A program made the position numbers and the translations under genes. From positions 1-28,219 of the IMG/VR virus record IMGVR_UViG_3300034119_000910: a DNA stretch of 28,219 nucleotides. One strand, 5' to 3'. Of the stretch, positions 1-5,558 are shown one piece after another. Under the pieces are notes generated by a model. That model was not told where the DNA came from. It searched no databases and saw only the letters and a list, made by a program, of their open reading frames with translations. The stretch comes from a virus. The first letter of the stretch is position 1, and each line of letters starts with the position of its first letter.

Positions 1-70
1 CGGGTGGGTCGGCCTTGCCGCGATGCCGCTTGCCCTGCTTCCGGTTTCCTGCACCATGAACCATGGATCC

Positions 71-140
71 GGTTGCCTGTTGCCTGTCTCCGGTTGCCTG
101 TCTCCGGTTGCCTGTCTCCGGTTGCCTGTCTCCGGTTGCC
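71..140. repeat. 14-bp direct tandem repeat (GGTTGCCTGTCTCC)
   Basis: Perfect 14-bp units GGTTGCCTGTCTCC start at 92, 106 and 120, with a partial GGTTGCC at 134. The first copy at 71-91 is extended by an internal TTGCCTG duplication. The array stops just before the palindrome at 144. Reading through it gives only low-complexity Leu/Pro/Cys peptides, so it is probably not coding. Confidence 0.9.
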
Positions 141-143
141 TCC

Positions 144-166
144 CACTAGTGCGGGCCGCACTAGTG
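144..166. repeat. CACTAGTGCGG palindrome, copy 1
   Basis: Perfect inverted repeat: CACTAGTGCGG, a single central G, then CCGCACTAGTG (11-bp arms). It is the first of five related dyads found only in the leftmost 2.9 kb, always outside or at the edge of genes. No T-run follows, so a classical intrinsic terminator is not supported. A protein-binding or recombination site, or a mobile palindromic repeat, are alternatives. Confidence 0.85.
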
Positions 167-329
167 CCAAAAGCAAGGTGTCCTGCAATGGGTAATTGCA
201 AGAGGCGATCAGCCAAAAGCAAGGTGTCCTGCAATGGGTAATTGCAAGAGGCGATCAGCCAAAAGCAAGGTGTCCTGCAATGGGTAATTGCAAGAGGCGA
301 TCAGCCAAAAGCAAGGTGTCCTGCAATGG
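166..329. repeat. 46-bp tandem repeat array with internal hairpins
   Basis: Three perfect 46-bp units begin at 175, 221 and 267. A truncated fourth begins at 313 and a unit tail lies at 166-174. Each complete unit contains the dyad TGCAAT-GGGTA-ATTGCA (first copy at 184-200). The period is not a multiple of three, which argues against a repeated peptide. The organisation is iteron-like and lies about 70 bp upstream of the first gene; an origin or an operator array are the two readings to test. Confidence 0.9.
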
Positions 330-397
330 ATAAACGAACATCGTCAAACGGCGGGGACTGCCAGACAAGTGCCACCAACTCAACAAATACTGAAAAC

Positions 398-907
398 ATG
401 AAAACAGAATACACCACCGCACAAACCGCCGCCATCGAAACCGCCGCCGCCGCTATCACCGCCGCCGCGAATGAATCGCTGATCGCTATCGTCAAAGCCA
501 AAGCATCAATTGCATCGGTGATTCGCGAGCAAGTGGCAATCCTCACAAAAGCGAAGATCGCCGACAAGGACATCGCCGCGCTTGTGAAGGAATCGGTCGG
601 CAATGCCTGTGTGCCTTCGACGATCAGCCGCACGCTGACCGAATGCGGGATCCGCCTTCGCGGCAAGCGATCCGATTCCGGCCATTTGAAAGCCGCCGAT
701 GCCCTACTCACCGCCGCGCTTCAGCCCAAGCCCGCCAAGCCGGAGGCCGATGCCGCCGACGAAGGCGAAGGCGAAGGCGACGACGACGAAGTCGAGTGCA
801 TCGTCGAAGATGGCACAAAGCACACGCCGGAGACGCTCGCCGCATTGCTGGCAAGCATCGATCCGGAAATCGTCATTGAAGCTCTCGCCATCGCCGGAAT
901 CGCATGA
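398..907 (+). CDS. Small HTH-like, acidic-tailed protein of unknown function
   Basis: Encodes 169 residues from the ATG at 398. An in-frame ATG at 242 would extend it through the 46-bp array, but 398 is preferred because it has the leader CAACAAATACTGAAAAC, nearly identical to that of the ATPase gene at 1794, and begins Met-Lys-Thr like several neighbours. The N-terminus is Ala-rich and helical (residues 10-30). Residues about 57-87 look like a helix-turn-helix (DKDIAALV...STISRTLTECGI) followed by basic residues, resembling plasmid or phage DNA-binding proteins. Residues about 115-133 form a strongly acidic linker before a short helical C-terminus. A role as a binder of the adjacent repeats is inference from position only. 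Family not recognised. Confidence 0.8.
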   Translation: MKTEYTTAQTAAIETAAAAITAAANESLIAIVKAKASIASVIREQVAILTKAKIADKDIAALVKESVGNACVPSTISRTLTECGIRLRGKRSDSGHLKAADALLTAALQPKPAKPEADAADEGEGEGDDDEVECIVEDGTKHTPETLAALLASIDPEIVIEALAIAGIA

Positions 908-918
908 TCCACTCCCCG

Positions 919-945
919 CCCACTAGTGCGGCCCGCACTAGTGGG
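919..945. repeat. CACTAGTGCGG palindrome, copy 2
   Basis: The most perfect copy: 13-bp arms CCCACTAGTGCGG and CCGCACTAGTGGG around a single C. It lies 11 bp after the stop at 905-907 and before the CA-rich leader of the next gene. There is no T-tract. Confidence 0.9.
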
Positions 946-983
946 TAAACCTACACAACCCCACAACCCCACAAATTGAAACC

Positions 984-1211
984 ATGAAGACTGCAACACG
1001 CCTCACGATCGCCGACATCTCCGGCGCGTCCATCACCATTCCCGCCGGAACGCGCACCGCTCCGGCTTGGAATATCCCCACGCCCGCAAGTGGCAAGCGT
1101 CACCGATGGGTGTGCTTTGGCCGATGGGCAACGCCGGAACAGAAACGCCAATGGAAATTTGGCATCCTGTTAACCCATGAGGAAACTAAAGGCTTTGGCC
1201 TCATTCGCTGA
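984..1211 (+). CDS. Hypothetical protein, 75 aa
   Basis: Encodes 75 residues from an ATG preceded by the CA-rich leader ACCCCACAAATTGAAACC, with no Shine-Dalgarno sequence. The start ATGAAGACT matches those of the genes at 1476 and 3951 in sequence or sense. The protein is mixed basic and aromatic (RHRWVCFGRWATPEQKRQWKFG) with no membrane segment, signal peptide or catalytic motif that I can see. Codon use is GC-rich, like its neighbours. It sits between palindrome copies 2 and 3 together with the 53-aa gene. Function unknown; judged real by leader, start and codon usage. Confidence 0.65.
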   Translation: MKTATRLTIADISGASITIPAGTRTAPAWNIPTPASGKRHRWVCFGRWATPEQKRQWKFGILLTHEETKGFGLIR

Positions 1212-1249
1212 ATCTTGAACCCTGCAACCTGCACCCACAACCCTGCATC

Positions 1250-1411
1250 ATGAACCCGAAACCGCATCACCTCAACCGCCGCCGCTCGCACTCCCTCATC
1301 CGTTGGAGTGATGCACAAGTGGCACTCACCTTCGCCGCCTTCGCCGCCGCCTCATGGGTGGTCGGCTACGGCATCACCACGCTGGTTCTCATGTTCCAGA
1401 ACCGCTATTGA
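1250..1411 (+). CDS. Small single-pass membrane protein, 53 aa
   Basis: Encodes 53 residues: a basic N-terminus (MNPKPHHLNRRRSHSLIRW) and one hydrophobic segment at about residues 24-48, rich in Ala/Phe/Val/Gly, ending in NRY. The basic-then-hydrophobic layout predicts a cytoplasmic N-terminus and one transmembrane helix. It follows the 75-aa gene by 38 bp of CA-rich leader and ends 7 bp before palindrome copy 3. It is one of several tiny membrane peptides on this arm. It could be a holin-like or host-membrane-modifying peptide, but nothing specific identifies it. Confidence 0.55.
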   Translation: MNPKPHHLNRRRSHSLIRWSDAQVALTFAAFAAASWVVGYGITTLVLMFQNRY

Positions 1412-1418
1412 CTCACCC

Positions 1419-1447
1419 GCCCACTAGTGCGGCCTGCACTAGTGGGC
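1419..1447. repeat. CACTAGTGC palindrome, copy 3 (diverged centre)
   Basis: Arms GCCCACTAGTGC and GCACTAGTGGGC (12 bp) with the centre GGCCT instead of the paired GG-C-CC of copy 2. The arms are conserved but the centre has changed, so selection, if any, acts on the ACTAGT-containing arms. It lies between a stop at 1409-1411 and a leader made of AACCCC repeats. Confidence 0.85.
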
Positions 1448-1475
1448 AACCCCAACCCCAACCCCAACCCAAATC

Positions 1476-1679
1476 ATGAAGACCAACACCGATCCAGCCG
1501 CCGCATGGGCGGCACTCGCCCCATTCGCTCCGGAAATGTTCGACGCCTTGCTTGCGCTCACTCACCCGATGGCGGCGGACGATGACCTGCAAGACGCCCT
1601 CGCCCTATTGGCGGAGATCAACGCCGCCCGCAAAGCGGCGAGCGATGCCGCATTCATCGCCGCCGCTTTGCCGCGCTAG
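1476..1679 (+). CDS. Ala-rich hypothetical protein, 67 aa
   Basis: Encodes 67 residues, mostly helical and very Ala-rich (MKTNTDPAAAWAALAPFAPE...), with a short acidic stretch ADDDLQDAL around residues 34-42. The leader consists of repeated AACCCC units directly before ATG. The TAG stop (1677-1679) lies inside palindrome copy 4 and the first bases of the 79-bp duplicated block, so gene end and repeat overlap. No membrane segment or known motif. Function not recognised; its place just upstream of the ATPase promoter block may make it part of an earlier transcript. Confidence 0.6.
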   Translation: MKTNTDPAAAWAALAPFAPEMFDALLALTHPMAADDDLQDALALLAEINAARKAASDAAFIAAALPR

Positions 1680-1754
1680 TGCGGCCCGCACTAAGGAAAA
1701 AAGAATCTTGGAAAATAACATTGACGGCACGCCGCCCGCCTGTAAAGTGGCGGC
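1676..1754 (+). repeat. 79-bp duplicated promoter block, copy A
   Basis: Identical over 79 bp to 2879-2957. It contains a short form of the palindrome (TAGTGCGG-C-CCGCACTA, 1677-1693), an A-rich stretch and a sigma70-like promoter. An inverted repeat GCCGCC (1731-1736) / GGCGGC (1749-1754) brackets the -10 region. The duplication places the same control element before the ATPase gene and the DUF3150-like gene. Confidence 0.95.
1721..1748 (+). promoter_or_regulatory. Sigma70-like promoter for the AAA+ ATPase gene
   Basis: TTGACG (1721-1726), 16-bp spacer, TAAAGT (1743-1748); the ATG follows 45 nt later. The exact second copy before the next gene, and a TTGACA-N17-TAAAGT element before the gene starting at 23126, support it as a real promoter type of this genome. 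The GCCGCC/GGCGGC dyad around the -10 could be an operator. Confidence 0.6.
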
Positions 1755-1793
1755 TCACCCAATCCAATACCAACCCCAACAAATACTGAAATC

Positions 1794-2873
1794 ATGAAAC
1801 TACCACAAATCAAAATCAGCCAAGCCGCTGACATCTGCCGTGTCGCCTTCGCATCGAACCGCTTCTTCGCCATTTACGGCAAAGGCGGAGTCGGCAAAAC
1901 CAGCATCGCCGCCAACACTATCGCGCCCGCTTTGGGCTTCGATGAAGTCGCGGTGGTGAACCTGTCCGGCTCACTCCCACAAGATGCGGTCGGTTATCTG
2001 GTTCCTGTTCTTGAATCCCGCGAGGGTTTCTTCATCGAGCCGGAGCAATGGCCGACCGCAAAGCGGGTCGGTGACCGCAAAGTTCTGCTCGTTCTCGACG
2101 AGTTTCCGGAATGGGACTCTTCGATCCAAAGCCTGTGCCGTTCGCTCTTCAACACCGATGGCGGCCCGCCCAAGATCGGCGTGCATGAGCTTGGCCGGAA
2201 TGTCAAGATCATGATCACCGGAAACCGCCGCTCCGATGGGGCGCGGTCAGCTGTGCCAACCGCACCGCTTGTCAGCCGCTGTGCAAGCTACGCGGTCGAA
2301 CCATCGCTTGATGATTGGCTTGATTGGGCCGCGTCCAACGGACTGGCCGCTTCCCCAATCTTCACCTTCTTGAAATTCCAAGGCGGTGACCAGCACGGCA
2401 TCGATCACTTCTCACCGGACATTCCACAGCCGTGGGACGGCTCGCCGCACCCGACTCCACGCTCATGGGAAGCGGCGTGCCGCGCGATGCTCGACGATCA
2501 GCTCGACGATAGGCTGGCCGCGCTTGTTCTTGAGGGCTTCGTCGGTGAGGCCGCTGGCCGTGCCGCCTATGCCTTCATCAAGCTGGTCGGCGACCTCATG
2601 CCGAAGCTCAACGCGATCCGCTCCGGCGCGGAAGATATGCCCGCCGATCCGGCAAGCCAACAGGCTCTGACCCACGCCGCGCTCCGCATCGCGAAGCGAG
2701 AGACCGCCGCTGATCCGGCGGTGGCTGTTGCAAGCGGTGCGCTTGACTGGCTGGTCGAACGGATCCTTCTGCCCGCTCGCGGAGAGATTCGCGCTTATGG
2801 CTACGCCACCGCGCTCCGCTGTGGCTTGCCACTCGACCAGCACCCACGCCGTCAGCAAATGCAAGGCGTGTGA
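1794..2873 (+). CDS. AAA+ ATPase, MoxR-like, of a MoxR/DUF3150/VWA module
   Basis: Encodes 359 residues. Walker A is GKGGVGKT (29-36), Walker B is LLVLDEF (98-104, with D102 and E103) and the sensor-1 strand IMITGNRR carries N144, followed by a candidate arginine-finger region (SRCASY, about 161-166). This is the P-loop AAA+ core used by MoxR-type ATPases, which remodel partner proteins together with VWA-domain proteins. The C-terminal 190 residues are helical, as in lid domains. The start fits the leader CAACAAATACTGAAATC. It is followed by a DUF3150-like and a VWA/HExxH gene, the usual phage companions, so a chaperone acting on the VWA partner is the likely role; the substrate is unknown. 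Confidence 0.85.
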   Translation: MKLPQIKISQAADICRVAFASNRFFAIYGKGGVGKTSIAANTIAPALGFDEVAVVNLSGSLPQDAVGYLVPVLESREGFFIEPEQWPTAKRVGDRKVLLVLDEFPEWDSSIQSLCRSLFNTDGGPPKIGVHELGRNVKIMITGNRRSDGARSAVPTAPLVSRCASYAVEPSLDDWLDWAASNGLAASPIFTFLKFQGGDQHGIDHFSPDIPQPWDGSPHPTPRSWEAACRAMLDDQLDDRLAALVLEGFVGEAAGRAAYAFIKLVGDLMPKLNAIRSGAEDMPADPASQQALTHAALRIAKRETAADPAVAVASGALDWLVERILLPARGEIRAYGYATALRCGLPLDQHPRRQQMQGV

Positions 2874-2878
2874 CCCCA

Positions 2879-2957
2879 CTAGTGCGGCCCGCACTAAGGA
2901 AAAAAGAATCTTGGAAAATAACATTGACGGCACGCCGCCCGCCTGTAAAGTGGCGGC
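2879..2957 (+). repeat. 79-bp duplicated promoter block, copy B
   Basis: Exact copy of 1676-1754. It starts 5 bp after the ATPase stop and includes the palindrome (TAGTGCGG-C-CCGCACTA, 2880-2896), the promoter and the GCCGCC/GGCGGC dyad around the -10. Divergence begins abruptly at both edges, as expected for a recent duplication or gene conversion. Confidence 0.95.
2924..2951 (+). promoter_or_regulatory. Sigma70-like promoter for the DUF3150-like gene
   Basis: TTGACG (2924-2929), 16-bp spacer, TAAAGT (2946-2951), identical to copy A. The ATG at 2992 follows 40 nt later, through an AACCCC-rich leader ending in GAAATACTGAT. Confidence 0.6.
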
Positions 2958-2991
2958 AACCCCAACCCCAAATTGAAATAGAAATACTGAT

Positions 2992-3870
2992 ATGCAAACC
3001 AACCTCAATCAAATCAATTCGCTGGTTCTCGTAAAACTTTCCAGCACCGCGCCTTCAACCTCCACGCTCCACAAGGGCGCGACCGCCAAGCTGGCGCGTG
3101 ACAATGGCGCATCGAATAAGTCGGCCCGCGTGCGTGCCACTATCATCGAGCGCAAAGGCTCCGCCGTTGGCCGCGCCGCCGCGCTGGTCAACACCACCCA
3201 AGCGGCGATCCGCAAGCACGCTCTGCCCTGCCCTTCAATTGAGGGAGCGTCCTATGTGCAGGCGAAAGATGTGGACGCAGTCCAGCAGATCTTCGATGAC
3301 GCCGTGGCCAAGCTGGTCACGATCCGGCAAGACATCGTGGCGGAGTGGCCGCACCTTGTGGCGGCGGCCCGCAATGATCTTGGCCAGCTCGCATGGGAAG
3401 TCGAGTGGCCGACCGCCGATGAGTTTGCCGATCGGTTTTCGATCAGCCTCACATGGCTTGGCCAGCCCGCGCCGATCGCTGGCACGCTGTTGGAATCGGT
3501 GACAGCCGAAACCGCCGCGCGTGTACGCGCATCGTCGGAGCAGGCTGTGCGCTCTGACCTGCTCGCCGCCCATGGCTATCCGGTGCGCGACCTCATCGCC
3601 AATCTGGCCGAGTCGGTCGAGCAAGTTCGCAACGGCAAGCGGATCCGCCAAGAGCGGTTCGATAATATCCGCGCCGCCGCCGACGACATCGCCGCGAAGA
3701 ACTGGCTGGCCCTGCCCGAACTCGACAAGCTGGTCGCGTCCCTCCGCGAGTCGGTCGAAGATGTGACCGATGCCGCCAGCCTCACCAAGGGCCAGCGTGA
3801 CGCCGCCGCCGATCGCATCGCGGAGGCTCACCGCAAGGCCGAACAGACCCTTGCTGACTTGGGCATCTGA
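2992..3870 (+). CDS. DUF3150-like protein
   Basis: Encodes 292 residues, largely alpha-helical, with no membrane segment, Cys cluster or obvious catalytic motif. It contains EWPHLVAAARNDLG, DEFADRFSISLTWLG and a helical, charged C-terminal third (about 200-292) likely to form coiled coils. Length, helical make-up, the central W/F-rich 'RFSI' region and above all the position between a MoxR-like ATPase and a VWA/HExxH protein fit phage DUF3150 proteins. Molecular function of that family is unknown; an adaptor between the ATPase and the VWA protein is inference. It has its own copy of the duplicated promoter block, so it may also be made independently of the ATPase. Confidence 0.65.
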   Translation: MQTNLNQINSLVLVKLSSTAPSTSTLHKGATAKLARDNGASNKSARVRATIIERKGSAVGRAAALVNTTQAAIRKHALPCPSIEGASYVQAKDVDAVQQIFDDAVAKLVTIRQDIVAEWPHLVAAARNDLGQLAWEVEWPTADEFADRFSISLTWLGQPAPIAGTLLESVTAETAARVRASSEQAVRSDLLAAHGYPVRDLIANLAESVEQVRNGKRIRQERFDNIRAAADDIAAKNWLALPELDKLVASLRESVEDVTDAASLTKGQRDAAADRIAEAHRKAEQTLADLGI

Positions 3871-3876
3871 TATCCA

Positions 3877-3920
3877 ATGGGGTGTCGAACTTAATAAAAG
3901 AAAATAGTTTGACACCCCAT
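3877..3920. repeat. 15-bp-stem inverted repeat before the VWA gene
   Basis: Arms ATGGGGTGTCGAACT (3877-3891) and AGTTTGACACCCCAT (3906-3920) pair over 15 bp with one G-T wobble, around a 14-nt A/T loop. It begins 7 bp after the preceding stop. No T-run follows, so it is a weak terminator candidate; the right arm contains a perfect -35 (TTGACA), so an operator overlapping the next promoter is at least as likely. Confidence 0.85.
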
Positions 3921-3937
3921 CCCGAACCCTGTAACTT
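3909..3937 (+). promoter_or_regulatory. Possible promoter for the VWA/metallopeptidase gene
   Basis: Perfect -35 TTGACA (3909-3914), 17-bp spacer and a poor -10 TAACTT (3932-3937), 13 nt before the ATG at 3951. The -35 lies in the right arm of the inverted repeat, suggesting control by a dyad-binding protein or by structure. Confidence 0.4.
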
Positions 3938-3950
3938 GAACACGTAACCA

Positions 3951-5378
3951 ATGAAGACTGACCACACACCCACCCTCTCCGCCGCGATGCGCCGCGTCTC
4001 CCAGCATTGGCCGCTCGCCTACGGCAAGTTGCTTGCCCTCCGTTGGGAGGCGACCGATGCCACTTCCTACGGCGCGACCGATGGCCGCCGCCTCCTGCTC
4101 AATCCGGCTGGCCTTGCCAAGCTCGACAAGACAAGCGATCCGGTTGGCCTCACCGCCTTCCTTCTGGTACATGAAGCGTTGCACGCGCTCTTGAACCACG
4201 CGCTCCGGCTCCGCCTCTTGGCCGATGCCAAGACCGCGAACATCGCCGCCGACTATGTGATCAACGCGCTGATCAAGGCGCGTAACACCGAAGTCAACAC
4301 GGCACACGGCTTCGTGCCTTTCCCCTTCATCGAAGGCATCCTGTTCGACGAGTCGGTGTCCGCCGACTTCAGCGCGGAAGAAGTCTATCAGCGGATCATG
4401 AAGCCGGACGGCAAGCAAGATGGGCCGGAGCCACAGACAGCCCCACAGCCACAGCCACAGCCACAGCCACAAGACGATGGCGCGGACGACGATGCCGATG
4501 GTGATGCCGATGGTGATGGCGATGGTGATGGCGCGGACGATAGTCCCGATGCCGATGACAGCGGATCCGGTGACGGCGATGCCGATGCCGATGCCGATGG
4601 CGAAGCGGACGGCGAAGCTGGCGGCAAGCAATCTGACCGCGACATCCTTGGCGGGGATTGGGTTGGCGGTGGCGGCGATGATCTGGCCGAGCCGGAAGCC
4701 GGAGCTGGCGAATCGATCGACGATATCGAACGCGAGATCGAAGCAGATAACGAACGCCAAATCTTGGAGGACGCGATCAACGCACGCGCCGGAATCGGTG
4801 GCGGCGGTCAGAACCGCACGATCGACAAGCTCCGCCACAAGGGAACCGGAACCGACTGGGCCGCGTACCTCCGCCAGTTCCTCACCAGCTCCAACCGCAA
4901 CGGATGGGAAGCACCGCTGAACGCTCCGGTGTTCCTCTCGACTGGCGTGATCGCGGCTGGCCGCCAACGCCGTGCGCTCAACAGCGTGGCGGTGGTGATC
5001 GACACCAGCATCAGCGTGCCGCAGTCCCTGCTGGTCGAGATGCTTGGCGAAGTCCAACACGCGCTCGACGAAGGGCAAGTGACCAGCGTCCACCTCATCG
5101 CGTGCGACTGGCGCGTGCAACAGGCCGACGAATACTTTGCCGGAGATGTGATCCCCCCGACACTCAAGGGTGGCGGCGGCACAGCGTTCCAGCCAGCCTT
5201 CGACTGGATCGAAACCTACGCGCCAGAGGTGGACGGCATCGTGTACCTCACCGATGGCGAGGCGTACGATTGGGACAGCGTGCGCCAGCCGCAAGCTCCG
5301 GTTCTCTGGCTCGACTACGGCACAGACATTGCCAAGCCATACACCTTCGGTGAGGTGGTATCATTCACCCACCGCTAA
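3951..5378 (+). CDS. DUF2201-like metallopeptidase/VWA protein
   Basis: Encodes 475 residues. The N-terminal 120 residues match the DUF2201-type putative metallopeptidase region, with HEALH at 74-78 (zinc-binding HExxH) inside LLVHEALHALLNHALRL. Residues about 160-230 form a low-complexity linker of Pro-Gln repeats then Asp/Gly/Ala repeats. The C-terminal domain is VWA-like with a MIDAS: D351-T-S-I-S355, T411 in KGGGGTAF and D435 in YLTDGEAYD. Such proteins pair with MoxR-type ATPases, as here. The likely role is a metal-dependent protease or scaffold activated by the ATPase; no substrate is evident. A long antisense open frame across it is a codon-bias shadow. Confidence 0.85.
   Translation: MKTDHTPTLSAAMRRVSQHWPLAYGKLLALRWEATDATSYGATDGRRLLLNPAGLAKLDKTSDPVGLTAFLLVHEALHALLNHALRLRLLADAKTANIAADYVINALIKARNTEVNTAHGFVPFPFIEGILFDESVSADFSAEEVYQRIMKPDGKQDGPEPQTAPQPQPQPQPQDDGADDDADGDADGDGDGDGADDSPDADDSGSGDGDADADADGEADGEAGGKQSDRDILGGDWVGGGGDDLAEPEAGAGESIDDIEREIEADNERQILEDAINARAGIGGGGQNRTIDKLRHKGTGTDWAAYLRQFLTSSNRNGWEAPLNAPVFLSTGVIAAGRQRRALNSVAVVIDTSISVPQSLLVEMLGEVQHALDEGQVTSVHLIACDWRVQQADEYFAGDVIPPTLKGGGGTAFQPAFDWIETYAPEVDGIVYLTDGEAYDWDSVRQPQAPVLWLDYGTDIAKPYTFGEVVSFTHR
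4443..4620 (+). repeat. Coding microsatellites in the VWA-gene linker
   Basis: A CCACAG hexamer is repeated in tandem at about 4443-4472 (Pro-Gln), followed by degenerate GATGCC/GATGGT/GATGGC units to about 4620 (Asp-Ala/Asp-Gly). The repeats stay in frame and encode the linker between the peptidase-like and VWA domains. Length changes by slippage would alter linker length without breaking the frame where whole hexamers change. Confidence 0.8.
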
Positions 5379-5396
5379 CCCAAACAGGAAACCAAC

Positions 5397-5468
5397 ATGG
5401 AACCACCGATCATCTTCTTCTGCATCTACGCCATCCTTGCGATAGCCGCGACCCTTGGAAGACCATAA
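5397..5468 (+). CDS. Possible 23-aa membrane peptide
   Basis: An ATG 18 bp after the VWA gene opens a 23-codon frame: MEPPIIFFCIYAILAIAATL then GRP and stop. Nearly the whole peptide is one hydrophobic helix. Upstream AGGAAA is one of the few purine-rich, SD-like sequences on this arm. At this length chance is a real alternative; it is kept because other tiny hydrophobic peptides occur in the same gene run. Confidence 0.4.
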   Translation: MEPPIIFFCIYAILAIAATLGRP

Positions 5469-5558
5469 CCCGAAGCCCGCATCCTGCACGATGGATACTG
5501 CGTAGCTTACCGCATAGTTGGAGCATGAACCATAAACCATAAACAGAAAGACAAATAC

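Larger units (their letters stand above)
1..397. other. Repeat-rich non-coding leader region
   Basis: No convincing gene starts before 398. Short open frames exist, but they run through tandem repeats whose unit lengths (14 and 46 bp) are not multiples of three, so successive copies would be read in different frames. The stretch holds, in order, a 14-bp tandem array, a perfect odd-centred palindrome and a 46-bp tandem array with a hairpin in each unit, then about 65 bp of unique DNA ending in the leader of the first gene. Such repeat density next to an early-type gene block would suit an origin, partition or regulatory region, or a genome end, but none of these is proven. Confidence 0.6.

Noticed and set aside
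144-166. Vector or adaptor sequence (SpeI/NotI-like linker)
   Set aside because: ACTAGTGCGG resembles cloning linkers, but the second half is not a NotI site, five variants with different flanks exist, and they sit in natural gene borders. Contamination is unlikely though not excluded.
166-329. CRISPR array
   Set aside because: Units are contiguous 46-bp tandem repeats with no unique spacers, and there are no cas genes.
242-397. N-terminal extension of the first gene through the 46-bp array
   Set aside because: The array period is not a multiple of three, the peptide is a by-product of repeats, and the ATG at 398 has the same leader as the gene at 1794.
919-945. Intrinsic terminator
   Set aside because: Strong GC-rich stem but no T-run on either side, so factor-independent termination is not supported.
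3891-5294. Long minus-strand open frame (467 codons) opposite the VWA gene
   Set aside because: It is antisense to a gene with HExxH and MIDAS motifs. Its product contains runs of alternating Ile/Gly/Thr and Leu/Trp that are the reverse reading of the Asp/Ala/Gly and Pro/Gln repeats.
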